DNA of 64,000 bases from Ureibacillus sp. FSL W7-1570 (GTDB taxonomy: Bacteria; Bacillota; Bacilli; Bacillales_A; Planococcaceae): the NCBI RefSeq assembly GCF_038593265.1, contig NZ_CP151979.1, positions 2,673,001-2,737,000 of the forward strand. Direction: 5' to 3'. Positions 53,266 through 61,547 of this stretch are shown here, piece by piece. The notes under the pieces were generated by a model. That model ran no database searches and was not told where the DNA came from. It was given only the letters and a program-made list of their open reading frames with translations. Every line of letters begins with the position of its first letter. The stretch's first letter is position 1. A program made the translations under genes and the position numbers.

Positions 53266-54783
53266 ATGGAAAAAGACTTAAGCCAATTTATTAGAAACAA
53301 AGCATTTTTAGACAAAATCGTTTCTGCCGAGGAAGCGGCGTCTTGGATCAAAGATGGCATGAACCTTGGTATGAGCGGATTCACTCTTTTTGGTGAGCCA
53401 AAAGTGTTCCCAAAAGCACTTTCAGAGCGCGGTAAAACAGAAAAATTCAAAGTGAATGTGTATACAGGCGCGTCTTTGGGTCCAGCTGCTGACCAGGCAA
53501 TGGCGGAAGCGGATATCGTAAACTTGCGCGTTCCATATCAGGCAAACCCTGTAATGCGTAAGAAAATCAATTCCGGCGAAATGTATTATATCGACCAACA
53601 TTTATCTCATACAGCGGAAGAAGTGCGCAAAGGCACTTTAGGAAAAATCGATTACGCGATTATTGAAGCGGCAGCAATCACAGAGGATGGACTTATCATT
53701 CCGACAGGTTCTGTAGGTAACTCTCCGATTTTTGTCGAAAAAGCTGAAAACGTTATCATCGAAGTGAATATCGCTGCTCCTAGAGCGTATGAAGGTTTAC
53801 ATGACATTTTTATCCAAAAGGAACAAGGTGAACGTAAAGACATTCCACTTTACAATGCTTCCGACAGAATCGGTGAAATTGGAATTCGTGTAAATCCGGA
53901 AAAAGTAAAAGGTGTTATCATTTCTGAAGAGCCGGATATTCCTTCACCTCTATTCGAACCAAATGAAGAAACACAAGCGATTGCAGACCACTTGATCGAC
54001 TTCTTGAACAAAGAAGTGGAAGAAGGAAGATTGCCAATTTCATTGGCTCCACTGCAATCAGGTGTAGGTTCTGTTGCCAATGCGGTTCTTAAAAACATGA
54101 AAGATGCGCAATTCAGAGATGTAATTGTGCACTCTGAAGTGTTGCAAGACGGTATCTTTGACTTGATTGATGCGGGTATCGTGAAATTCGCTTCCGGTAC
54201 TGCGTTCTCACTTTCCAAAAAACGTGTTGATTCATTAGCGGAAGACTTGGAAAAATATAAAGATAAAATCATGTTCAGACCACAAGAGATTTCCAACAAT
54301 CCAGAAGTGATCCGCCGTTTAGGGGTTATTTCCTTCAACACTGCGTTGGAAGTGGATATTTACGGTAACGTAAACTCTACTCATGTAAGTGGCACACATA
54401 TTATGAACGGTATCGGCGGTTCTGGTGATTTTGCGCGTAATGCAAGAATTACTATTTTCGTAACGCCTTCTTTAGCAAAAGGCGGAGCAATTTCAGCAAT
54501 TGTTCCATTCGTTTCTCATGTTGACCATACAGAACATGATGTGGACGTAATCATCACTGAACAAGGTTATGCGGATCTTCGTGGACTTCCTCCAGTGAAG
54601 AGAGCAGAAAAAATCATTGAAATTGCTCATCCATCATACAGACCTCAATTACGTGCGTACTTTGAAGAAGCGAAAGAAAAAGTGGGTGGTCAAACACCTC
54701 ATATCTTAGAAAAAGCCTTCTCCTTCCATCAACATTACAAAGAAAAAGGTACAATGTTATTTGAAGAAGCAGAAGTAAAATAA
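53266..54783 (+). CDS. succinyl-CoA:acetate CoA-transferase (acetyl-CoA hydrolase family)
   Basis: Class I CoA-transferase of 505 residues that moves CoA between succinyl-CoA and acetate; related enzymes are annotated acetyl-CoA hydrolase. The catalytic Glu is in VIVHSEVLQDGIFDLIDAG, the oxyanion glycine loop in SPFV-like PLQSGVGSVANAVL, and NSTHVSGTHIMNGIGGSGDFARNA-type C-terminal motif is typical of the succinate branch. GAGGTGA precedes ATG at 53266. Codon use is richer in T-ending, common codons than neighbours, a sign of high expression. Monocistronic; could complete a variant citric-acid cycle or acetate handling. Confidence 0.85.
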   Translation: MEKDLSQFIRNKAFLDKIVSAEEAASWIKDGMNLGMSGFTLFGEPKVFPKALSERGKTEKFKVNVYTGASLGPAADQAMAEADIVNLRVPYQANPVMRKKINSGEMYYIDQHLSHTAEEVRKGTLGKIDYAIIEAAAITEDGLIIPTGSVGNSPIFVEKAENVIIEVNIAAPRAYEGLHDIFIQKEQGERKDIPLYNASDRIGEIGIRVNPEKVKGVIISEEPDIPSPLFEPNEETQAIADHLIDFLNKEVEEGRLPISLAPLQSGVGSVANAVLKNMKDAQFRDVIVHSEVLQDGIFDLIDAGIVKFASGTAFSLSKKRVDSLAEDLEKYKDKIMFRPQEISNNPEVIRRLGVISFNTALEVDIYGNVNSTHVSGTHIMNGIGGSGDFARNARITIFVTPSLAKGGAISAIVPFVSHVDHTEHDVDVIITEQGYADLRGLPPVKRAEKIIEIAHPSYRPQLRAYFEEAKEKVGGQTPHILEKAFSFHQHYKEKGTMLFEEAEVK

Positions 54784-54792
54784 TGTAAGTTG

Positions 54793-54838
54793 AGAAAGGG
54801 TTACGCATATTGTACAACGTAACCCTTTCTTATATTTT
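54793..54838 (+). terminator. intrinsic terminator after CoA-transferase gene
   Basis: Perfect 13-bp stem AGAAAGGGTTACG / CGTAACCCTTTCT followed by TATATTTTA. Confidence 0.8.
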
Positions 54839-54876
54839 ATAAGGAGAATAGAGAGGGGATATTTGGGGGTACTTAA

Positions 54877-55821
54877 TTGAATCTGAATCAAAAAGCGATT
54901 GAATATTATGAACGAAATGCATACGGGAAAGCGATGGACCTGTTCCATGAGGCATTAAATCAATATAGAGATGTGCAAGCATTGAATAATCTTGCATGGA
55001 TGTATCTTTATGAAGAAGAGGACGTTGATCAAGCCTTTGAACTGATTCAAGAAGCGGTTGCATTGAATCCCGCGTCTCGTTTCCCTTATAACATTTTGGG
55101 GGAAATCCATATTAAACGGGAAAATTGGAAAGAAGCAAAAGAGGCATTGGAGAAGTCCATATCGATTCAACCTTCCAGTGAAGCGCGAATCAATTTGGCG
55201 GCGGTTTATTATCAACTGGGTGAAATAGAACCTGCTGCGAAATATTATTTGCAGGCATCAGAACATCCGGATATTTCAGAAGAAGATGCCGACCTTTCAA
55301 TATATTGCTATATAAAATGTTTGATCGATTTGGGAAAATTCCAAGATGCAAAAGAAGCATTGGATTGTTTTTTCCGGAACAAAAAATCGGAGAGTTCTAT
55401 AGGAGAAATTGAAATTGCCGATTTATATATTGAGATAAATAATTACAATGGAGCGATTTATTGGTTTGAAAAAGGATGCAATGATAGCTTGAGCAGTCCT
55501 TATTGGATCAGCAGATTCGCTTATGCTTTGTATAAGATGAACCGTTTATCCCGGCTGGATGAAGTGATCAAAGAGGCAATTGCAACAACAAACAAAAGAA
55601 TAGAAGAAGTGTTGCAAGAGGAAACGGATGAATACTGGACGGAGAATGATCGGAAAGAGTTGATAGAAACCTGCAGGGAAGAAATCGATTATTATGGACA
55701 ATTGAAAGAGAAGTTGGTTTCGGGGTATATTCCGAAATTCCTGTTTGCCGCTTATTTTACCGGCGGGTGCTATTTGTTTGGATGCAAGCAACATGGGCAT
55801 CCTGAATACAAAAAAATATAA
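54877..55821 (+). CDS. tetratricopeptide-repeat protein
   Basis: Soluble protein of 314 residues with five to six TPR units from residue 5 to about 215 (AIEYYERNAYGKAMDLFHEAL, FPYNILGEIHIKRENWKEAKEALEKSI and so on), then a helical stretch and a C-terminal segment GGCYLFGCKQHGHPEYKKI with Cys and His residues that could bind a metal. Acts as protein scaffold; partner unknown. TTG start follows a GGGGG tract. Ends 44 bases before the YfiT gene. Confidence 0.75.
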   Translation: MNLNQKAIEYYERNAYGKAMDLFHEALNQYRDVQALNNLAWMYLYEEEDVDQAFELIQEAVALNPASRFPYNILGEIHIKRENWKEAKEALEKSISIQPSSEARINLAAVYYQLGEIEPAAKYYLQASEHPDISEEDADLSIYCYIKCLIDLGKFQDAKEALDCFFRNKKSESSIGEIEIADLYIEINNYNGAIYWFEKGCNDSLSSPYWISRFAYALYKMNRLSRLDEVIKEAIATTNKRIEEVLQEETDEYWTENDRKELIETCREEIDYYGQLKEKLVSGYIPKFLFAAYFTGGCYLFGCKQHGHPEYKKI

Positions 55822-55864
55822 GCGGCAGGGAGTCAGACACAATCATAAATAGGGAGTGGATGAT

Positions 55865-56374
55865 ATGGTGGATGTACGATACCCGATTGGGGAATTGAAA
55901 GTTCCTGAAAAAGTGACTCTGGAACAGGTACAGAAATGGTTAAAGGACATTGAAACATTTCCGATTCGCTTGAGAGAAACGGTGGGCGTATTGAATGAGG
56001 AAGAATTGAATAAAACGTATCGCGAAGGTTCTTGGACTGTCCGCCAGCTAGTCCACCATATTGCGGATGCCCAAGTGCACATGTACATACGTTTGAAGCT
56101 GGCACTGACGGATGACAATCCCGATGTGGCGGTATTCGATGAAAATATTTGGGCAGTCTTGCCGGATACGGATCTTTCGGTGGAAAGTTCCATAAAAATC
56201 ATCGAAGGATTGAATGAGCGGATTGTTTCATTGGGAAAAAGCCTGACGGAGGAACAAATCAACCGTACTTATAACCATCCAATCAACGGAAAAACGGCCG
56301 TGGGAGCTGAATTTGCGAAATTATATTGGCATGAGGAACATCATTTGACCCATATCAGAATAGCATTGTCATAA
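55865..56374 (+). CDS. DinB-fold putative metal-dependent hydrolase (YfiT/BstA-like)
   Basis: Four-helix-bundle protein of 169 residues. VHHIADAQVHMYIR and YWHEEHHLTHI carry the three His ligands for a divalent metal. The N-terminal YPIGELKVPEKVTLEQVQKWLKDIE is the YfiT signature. Homologues are nickel or zinc enzymes; bacillithiol transferases belong here (BstA), so thiol transfer is a fair guess. ATG at 55865 has AGGGAG; GTG 55856 is too near that site. Confidence 0.82.
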   Translation: MVDVRYPIGELKVPEKVTLEQVQKWLKDIETFPIRLRETVGVLNEEELNKTYREGSWTVRQLVHHIADAQVHMYIRLKLALTDDNPDVAVFDENIWAVLPDTDLSVESSIKIIEGLNERIVSLGKSLTEEQINRTYNHPINGKTAVGAEFAKLYWHEEHHLTHIRIALS

Positions 56375-56534
56375 TATCCGATGGGCATGTCAAAGTTCGG
56401 TGGCCGGGTTTTTATAAACAACCAGTCTGACACAAAAGGTTCAATATTGGAAAATCATCGGTTTTTTTCAAAACAATAAAGTTGACTATGCAAACCCCAT
56501 TTATTAATGTTGTTCATGATTAAAATTTTAGAGT

Positions 56535-57134
56535 ATGAAACAGGAACTATATTGTGTGTTTTGCAAATTGATGAGAGAACTGGGTGAAAAGGATCCGCTG
56601 ATATTTCATCATTCGAATAGAGTGACAAAAATCGCAGTGTTTTTTGCAAAGGAACTGGGTTTGTCAAAAAATGAGAGAAAAAAGTTGGAAGTTGGCGCTT
56701 TGCTGCATGATATCGGCAAAATAAAAATCGATGGTGATATTTTAAATAAAAATGGAAAATTGACAGATGAAGAATATGAACAGATCAAAAAACATCCTTT
56801 GTATGGATTTGAGATTTTGGAGAATAATGGATTATCCGATGAGATATCCCAACTGGCCTTATTCCATCATGAACGTTGGGATGGAAAGGGATATCCGTAT
56901 GGTTTGGCAAAGGAAGAAATTCCTTTTCTTTCCCGGTTATTGGGCTTGGCGGATACATTTGAAGCCATGACCGGATTAAGGCCATACCGTAAACCGTTCA
57001 CATGGAAGGAAGCATACGAAGAAATCGAAAGAAATACCGGAACCCAATTTGATCCGACATTGGCGAAGGAATTTTTAAGATGGATGGAAAAGAAAGATTT
57101 TGAGAGCACGGTTCAATCCGTTTTTGTCAGATAG
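56535..57134 (+). CDS. stand-alone HD-GYP domain protein
   Basis: Protein of 199 residues consisting of one HD-GYP domain: HSNRV, LLHDIGKIKI, HPLYGFEIL, HHERWDGKGYPYGL and LADTFEAMTG. All metal ligands of active c-di-GMP phosphodiesterases are in place; most relatives carry a sensor domain which is missing here. No clear ribosome binding site lies before the ATG, so the start or translation level is uncertain. Third c-di-GMP protein of the window besides the EAL and GGDEF ones. Confidence 0.82.
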   Translation: MKQELYCVFCKLMRELGEKDPLIFHHSNRVTKIAVFFAKELGLSKNERKKLEVGALLHDIGKIKIDGDILNKNGKLTDEEYEQIKKHPLYGFEILENNGLSDEISQLALFHHERWDGKGYPYGLAKEEIPFLSRLLGLADTFEAMTGLRPYRKPFTWKEAYEEIERNTGTQFDPTLAKEFLRWMEKKDFESTVQSVFVR

Positions 57135-57343
57135 GCATTTTGTATTAGTAATCCAATTTCTAAGAAAAGTATTTATAACCACTTTCACTTTGAAACCTTT
57201 TAGATGGGCTTTCGTTAAGGGGAGGCTTTCCAATATGAGGTGACAGAAGTGCAAAAGTGGTTTTTTTATTGGCTTCAATAATCAGGCATTCAACCGTTTG
57301 CCAAAGCAGGTTAAAGGGTTTTTTGTTTGGAGGAAAAAAGTGA

Positions 57344-57395
57344 TTGAAAAATATATCGGCACCTGATATATTTATATCAACAGACGATATATCGG
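57344..57395 (+). promoter_or_regulatory. promoter and likely operator of padR-DUF2812
   Basis: TTGAAA (57344) and TATATT (57367) with 17 bases between. TATATCGG appears at 57353-57360 and 57388-57395, and GATATATTTATATC (57365-57378) and CGATATATCG (57385-57394) are inverted repeats over the -10 and start region, the usual place for PadR binding. Confidence 0.65.
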
Positions 57396-57416
57396 ATGAC
57401 GATAGGTGGTGCGAAA

Positions 57417-57734
57417 ATGGATGAAAAAACGCCTCTGACAGAAGGAGTCTATTATATACTTTTGGCCCTTTATGAACCACGGCATGGATACGGAATCATG
57501 CAATATGTTTCCGAACTGAGCAAAGGAAGGGTGGAACTTGGACCGGGCACCGTCTATGGAGCCATCAAATCCCTTGTGAAACGGAAATGGATCCAGCCAT
57601 TGGAAGAGGAAGGACGGAAAAAGGAGTACGTCATTACGGAAGAAGGAAAGCAAGTAGTGGAAGCGGAAATCCGGCGGCTGGCGGAGCTGTATCATAACGG
57701 ATTATTCATAACCAAAGGAGGGCAATCGGAATGA
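57417..57734 (+). CDS. PadR-family transcriptional regulator
   Basis: Repressor of 105 residues: winged helix (PLTEGVYYILLALYEPRHGYGIMQYVSEL, then LGPGTVYGAIKSLVKRKWIQ) and short helical dimerisation end. ATG at 57417 lies 7 bases after AGGTGG. Overlaps the DUF2812 gene by 4 bases (ATGA). Autorepression through the palindromes in its promoter is likely; the inducer is unknown. Confidence 0.88.
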   Translation: MDEKTPLTEGVYYILLALYEPRHGYGIMQYVSELSKGRVELGPGTVYGAIKSLVKRKWIQPLEEEGRKKEYVITEEGKQVVEAEIRRLAELYHNGLFITKGGQSE

Positions 57735-58252
57735 GAAAGGTGAAATATCGTTTTTTTCTGGACTATGAAAAAGAAGAAAAATGGATCAATGAAATGGCAA
57801 AAGAAGGATGGCACCTTGAGAAATTTACAACCGGACGTTTTGTATTTACAAAGGGCGAGCCTGGCACATTTATTTACCGTAATGAGTTTTTGGGGAACTT
57901 ATCGAAGAAAGAGAAAGCGGAATATTTTGAGTTCCTTCAGGACAGCGGCGCGACGATTGTGCATGAATTCTTTGGCTGGATCTATGTGAAAAAGCCGGCA
58001 AGTGAAGGAACGTTTGAACTGTATACGGATGCAAGCTCCAAAATAACCTATCTTAATCGCATCTTAAATACGTTTCTTGTTCTTTTTTTGGCCAACATTG
58101 CCGGTGCAGGGACGAATTTCACGTTGTTGGGGCAATCGGACACAGGGGTTATGCATGGAGTGGTTGCCTTCTTCAATTTGTTTGTGGCGGTGCTTTTATC
58201 CATTCCGATGATGAAAATCAACAAGAATAAAAAGAAATTGCAGGAACTTTGA
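57731..58252 (+). CDS. DUF2812 membrane protein
   Basis: Protein of 173 residues. The N-terminal DUF2812 part (about 1-105; KYRFFLDYEKEEKWINEMAKEGWHLEKF) is soluble, followed by two membrane helices (about 115-165) and a basic end. DUF2812 genes are routinely coupled to PadR regulators in Bacillales, and the two overlap here. Function unknown, perhaps sensing envelope state. Confidence 0.85.
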   Translation: MRKVKYRFFLDYEKEEKWINEMAKEGWHLEKFTTGRFVFTKGEPGTFIYRNEFLGNLSKKEKAEYFEFLQDSGATIVHEFFGWIYVKKPASEGTFELYTDASSKITYLNRILNTFLVLFLANIAGAGTNFTLLGQSDTGVMHGVVAFFNLFVAVLLSIPMMKINKNKKKLQEL

Positions 58253-58259
58253 GGGAAAG

Positions 58260-58297
58260 AAAAAGCCCTCTTCCGTTGATGGAAGGGGGACTTTTTT
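58260..58297 (+). terminator. intrinsic terminator after DUF2812 gene
   Basis: AAAAAGCCCTCTTCC pairs with GGAAGGGGGACTTTTTT with small mismatches. Confidence 0.75.
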
Positions 58298-58482
58298 GTG
58301 AAAAAATATGATGGATCACAGTTTGGTATAAAAAGTTGGCGGTTAATGGAATAGTTCCTTGGAAGTAAAAAGAAAAAAGAATTTTACAATGGCTTTGTAG
58401 ATAGAAAAGAGGATGGAAAATTTATCAAACCTGCCGTATATTTGAGAAGATAGATTTCTCTTAATATAAGTAGGTGAATGAT

Positions 58483-58743
58483 TTGCAATTATTGAAAATA
58501 CTTCTTGGAGCGATTTTCATTTTGTCGGGATCGATATTGTTTGGGCTTGTCCATGCGGCCATCACCATTCATTCAGCAGGATATACGATTGAGAATTTTT
58601 TCTATAATGTATATTGGACGAGAAACTTGGTGCCGTATATATTGGGCGTTCTTCAATTAATCCTGGGTATCCTATTAATTGTTTTGGGATTAAGAGGGGA
58701 AAAGGCAGTGGAAGCGGAGGAAGCCGCAGGGCAAGAAAAATAG
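58483..58743 (+). CDS. small two-helix membrane protein (hypothetical)
   Basis: Product of about 86 residues with two to three hydrophobic segments (LLKILLGAIFILSGSILFGL, LVPYILGVLQLILGILLIVLGL) and an acidic tail KAVEAEEAAGQEK. TTG at 58483 lies 5 bases after AGGTGA; GTG at 58474 is inside that site. No family recognised. Followed by a Nudix gene 90 bases later. Confidence 0.6.
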   Translation: MQLLKILLGAIFILSGSILFGLVHAAITIHSAGYTIENFFYNVYWTRNLVPYILGVLQLILGILLIVLGLRGEKAVEAEEAAGQEK

Positions 58744-58830
58744 ATTTCAGCCATCAGGAAGAAGAAAAAGGGTCAAAATATGAGGTAGATAATGTGCCGG
58801 TTCATTATAAGGCAACAAGGAGATTCAGCC

Positions 58831-59274
58831 ATGGAGTATTATAAGTTTTTGAGACAATATGTAGGGACAAAACCATTGATTTTGCCGGGTTCAGTGGTGA
58901 TCATCGGCAATGGAAAGGGAGAAGTGCTTTTGCAAAAACGCCCTGAAGGAAGATGGGGGCTGCCAGGAGGATTGATGGAGCTTGGGGAAAGCTTTGAAGA
59001 AGTGGCTGAGCGGGAAGTGCGGGAAGAAATTGGCCTCGAGATCCGAAATTTGCAACTCCTGCACGTCTTTTCAGGAAAAGAATTTTATACAAAAGCCCCA
59101 AACGGAGATGAATTTTACAGTGTAACCGCCGTGTTTTACACCGAGGAATTCGGAGGAACCCTTCAATTTCAGCACGCTGAAACCCTCGAAGTCCGTTTTT
59201 TCCATAGGGACCGTCTGCCGGAGAATATGGTGGGAAGTCATCGTATGTTTATTGAGCGACTCGGGAGTTTATAG
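58831..59274 (+). CDS. Nudix hydrolase (MutT-like)
   Basis: Hydrolase of 147 residues with a perfect Nudix helix GGLMELGESFEEVAEREVREEIGL. N-terminal YKFLRQYVGTKPLILPGSVVIIGN is typical of the Bacillus ADP-ribose/phosphatase-like group. ATG at 58831 has AAGGAG at 8 bases; the upstream ATG lacks one. Substrate not determinable. No neighbour suggests a pathway. Confidence 0.85.
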   Translation: MEYYKFLRQYVGTKPLILPGSVVIIGNGKGEVLLQKRPEGRWGLPGGLMELGESFEEVAEREVREEIGLEIRNLQLLHVFSGKEFYTKAPNGDEFYSVTAVFYTEEFGGTLQFQHAETLEVRFFHRDRLPENMVGSHRMFIERLGSL

Positions 59275-59449
59275 TAAGTTTAGTGTATTGTTTGATTTCT
59301 GTTTTTGGGACGTCAAAAAGAATGCACCTTTTCCAACACCAACGGCATTCGAACAGGTACATTCCAAAATTGAGAAAATTATATTTAGTGGCTCTTTTCT
59401 GTTTTCAAAAGCGATAAACCCGAATTCAAACAACGTATATCATTGATTG

Positions 59450-59488
59450 GCACCTCCCTGTAAGAGTGATGCATTACAGAGGAGGTGC
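59450..59488. repeat. inverted repeat without T-run
   Basis: GCACCTCC-CTGTAA (59450-59463) pairs with TTACAG-A-GGAGGTGC (59474-59488): 14 bp with one bulge and a 10-base loop. It lies between convergent genes but has no T-tract on either side. Confidence 0.6.
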
Positions 59489-59504
59489 TATGGTTTCCAA
59501 TCGA

Positions 59505-60266
59505 TTACAAGAAAGTATCTGTAATTAAAAATAGGAGAGTAGGACACAATAGACAGCCTAAACCCGTATAGAATGTGGCTGTAACAGCGCCATAAGGAAC
59601 CAACTTAGGATCAGTTGCTGCCAAACCGCCCGTTACGCCGGAAGTTGTCCCCATTAATCCGCCATAAACCATGGCAGACGTTGGATTATTTAAACCGATG
59701 AATCTGGCGACAAATGGAGTGCCGATCATCACTAATACGGATTTTACTAAGCCGGCTGCAATACTGATGGCAATCACTTCTGAACCCGCATTTAATGCGG
59801 CGCCTGTCACCGGACCCACAATATACGTAACGGTTCCGGCGCCGATGGTTGTAATGCTCACCGCATCCCGGTAGCCGAACACAAATGCGAAGATCACCCC
59901 TACAATAAAGGACAACACGACGCCGATAAACAGGGAGATGACGCCCCTAAAACCGGCTTTTTTAATTTCATCAAAGTTTGCACCAAAGGAAGTGGCAACG
60001 ATGGCGAAATCTCTTAACATACTGCCTCCTAAAAAGCCCATTCCTGCTAAAACGCTTACATCTGCAATTCCTTTCGAGCCGCCAGTGGCTACTCCGCCAA
60101 AGTAGGCCAATACCAAACCAATCACAATGGCAATAGCGGAGCCATGAATCCTGCCTTTTGTGAATTTATCGGATATGAAATAAGCAAACCACATTGTTAA
60201 TCCGACTACAACAAATGCGGTAATCAATCCATTATTTGCAAATACATTTTTGATTAAATCAAGCAT
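59505..60266 (-). CDS. madM: malonate transporter subunit MadM
   Basis: Large subunit of the two-part sodium:malonate symporter first known from Malonomonas rubra. 253 residues with eight or more helices; GRIHGSAIAIVIGLVLAYFGG, TTIGAGTVTYIVGPVTGAALNAGSEV and GLMGTTSGVTGGLAATDPKLVPYG are MadM motifs. Its start overlaps the madL stop. Read leftward, away from the regulator and decarboxylase genes, from a shared control region. Confidence 0.9.
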   Translation of the reverse strand: MLDLIKNVFANNGLITAFVVVGLTMWFAYFISDKFTKGRIHGSAIAIVIGLVLAYFGGVATGGSKGIADVSVLAGMGFLGGSMLRDFAIVATSFGANFDEIKKAGFRGVISLFIGVVLSFIVGVIFAFVFGYRDAVSITTIGAGTVTYIVGPVTGAALNAGSEVIAISIAAGLVKSVLVMIGTPFVARFIGLNNPTSAMVYGGLMGTTSGVTGGLAATDPKLVPYGAVTATFYTGLGCLLCPTLLFLITDTFL

Positions 60267-60663
60267 CCGTTTCCCCCCTCACGATGGCTTCATGAAAAGT
60301 TGATTCAGAATGTTTTTTTCCGCTGAGCAGGGGAACGCATGCCCAACTAATTACAACAACGCCGATCCCCGCAATAATGGCTAATGGACCGCCTGTTAAA
60401 GCGCCCAATACGTTTTGGCTGGCTGCCATCGCAATGACAACCGGAATATACATCTGATTCCAAAAACTTAAGCCTTCTAATGAAGGTTTAGAAATTTTCC
60501 CGGTTTTGATCAACTTATCGACAATAATGATTAAAAGCAGCATGGCAATTCCTACGCCACCAACATTTGAATCGACTCCCATCAATGCCCCAATGAATTC
60601 ACCGACAATTGAACCAACCAAAAAACACCCAGCCAAAATGGCAACACCATAAATAACCAACAT
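60259..60663 (-). CDS. madL: malonate transporter subunit MadL
   Basis: Small subunit of the malonate symporter, 134 residues with four helices; GVDSNVGGVGIAMLLLIIIVDKL and SFWNQMYIPVVIAMAASQNV are MadL motifs. ATG at 60663 has AAGGGG upstream. TTACAA-N17-TATTCT read leftward forms its promoter, with the CAGTCGACTG operator in the spacer, so it should be repressed by the adjacent GntR protein. Confidence 0.9.
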   Translation of the reverse strand: MLVIYGVAILAGCFLVGSIVGEFIGALMGVDSNVGGVGIAMLLLIIIVDKLIKTGKISKPSLEGLSFWNQMYIPVVIAMAASQNVLGALTGGPLAIIAGIGVVVISWACVPLLSGKKHSESTFHEAIVRGETDA

Positions 60664-60696
60664 TTAACACCCCTTTTCGTGAATTAATAGAATATT

Positions 60697-60706
60697 CAGT
60701 CGACTG
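60697..60706. promoter_or_regulatory. operator O1 of malonate regulator (madL side)
   Basis: Perfect 10-base palindrome CAGTCGACTG, followed by TATATTT, in the spacer of the madL promoter. Confidence 0.7.
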
Positions 60707-60826
60707 TATATTTGTAAGTATCATATTTCATGAAAAGAAATAAATCAATAATAAATTTGAACTAAACAGAAAAAAAACGAATTTTCGATTGAAAATGTGC
60801 ATTTCCTGTATTATGATTTATGTACA

Positions 60827-60836
60827 CAGTCGACTG
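60827..60836. promoter_or_regulatory. operator O2 of malonate regulator (own promoter side)
   Basis: Second copy of CAGTCGACTGTATATTT, exactly 130 bases from the first and 44 bases before the regulator start. Confidence 0.7.
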
Positions 60837-60879
60837 TATATTTAAAAAATACAGAATATAGGATAGAGAAGTGATGAAC

Positions 60880-61533
60880 ATGGAATTTTTTATTAATTAT
60901 CCATCAGATAACGCTTTATCAAGAATGGTTGCGGAAAAAATCATCGAGCAAATATTAAAAGGGGAATTAAAACCGGGGGATAAAATTGTTGAAAGCACTT
61001 ATGCCGAATTGTTCAACATCAGCCGCTCTCCAGTTAGAGAAGCGATTTATTTGCTCACTACAGAAGGATTAATAGAAAGAATTCCAAGAAAAGGTGCTTT
61101 TGTCAAAGGTTATACACTATCCGAAATTCAAGATTTATTAGATATTCGAAATAATATCGAGCTATTATCAGCGAAAAAAATTCGAGATCCACATAAAAAA
61201 CAAGATTTATTAAAAGAATTGAAGCTTATTTTGGATGAAATGGATGACTGTTGCAACCGACTGCAATACGTATATCTTAACTACGCATATCACTATACGC
61301 TCATCAAATTTAGCGAAAGTTCCGTATTAGAAGAAGTGTATAGTAAAATCAGCCTTCCTCTTATTCGAATTCAAAGCATTCACTTTTCATTAACGGAAGC
61401 GGTAGAAAACTCGAAAACAGAGCATCGAAAAATGTATGAGTTTTTAAAAGAAAATAGAGTAGAAGAATTTATTTCACTGCTTCGCAAACATACGGAAGAT
61501 GTGATTACAAATGTTAGTAAAATTTTATTCTAG
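60880..61533 (+). CDS. FCD-type GntR regulator of malonate genes (MdcY-like)
   Basis: Regulator of 217 residues: winged helix (about 10-75, IIEQILKGELKPGDKIVESTYAELFNISRSPVREAIYLL) and an all-helical FCD ligand domain (about 85-210). Malonate regulators MdcY/MatR are of this type. ATG at 60880 has GAGAAG at 8 bases; ATG 60874 is too near. Lies between two malonate operons with its own operators, and mdcH follows 15 bases later. Confidence 0.85.
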   Translation: MEFFINYPSDNALSRMVAEKIIEQILKGELKPGDKIVESTYAELFNISRSPVREAIYLLTTEGLIERIPRKGAFVKGYTLSEIQDLLDIRNNIELLSAKKIRDPHKKQDLLKELKLILDEMDDCCNRLQYVYLNYAYHYTLIKFSESSVLEEVYSKISLPLIRIQSIHFSLTEAVENSKTEHRKMYEFLKENRVEEFISLLRKHTEDVITNVSKILF

Positions 61534-61547
61534 AGAGGAGGCTTATA

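Noticed and set aside
59252-59446. 64-codon frame after the Nudix gene
   Set aside because: Starts inside the Nudix gene in another frame, no ribosome binding site, no recognisable content.
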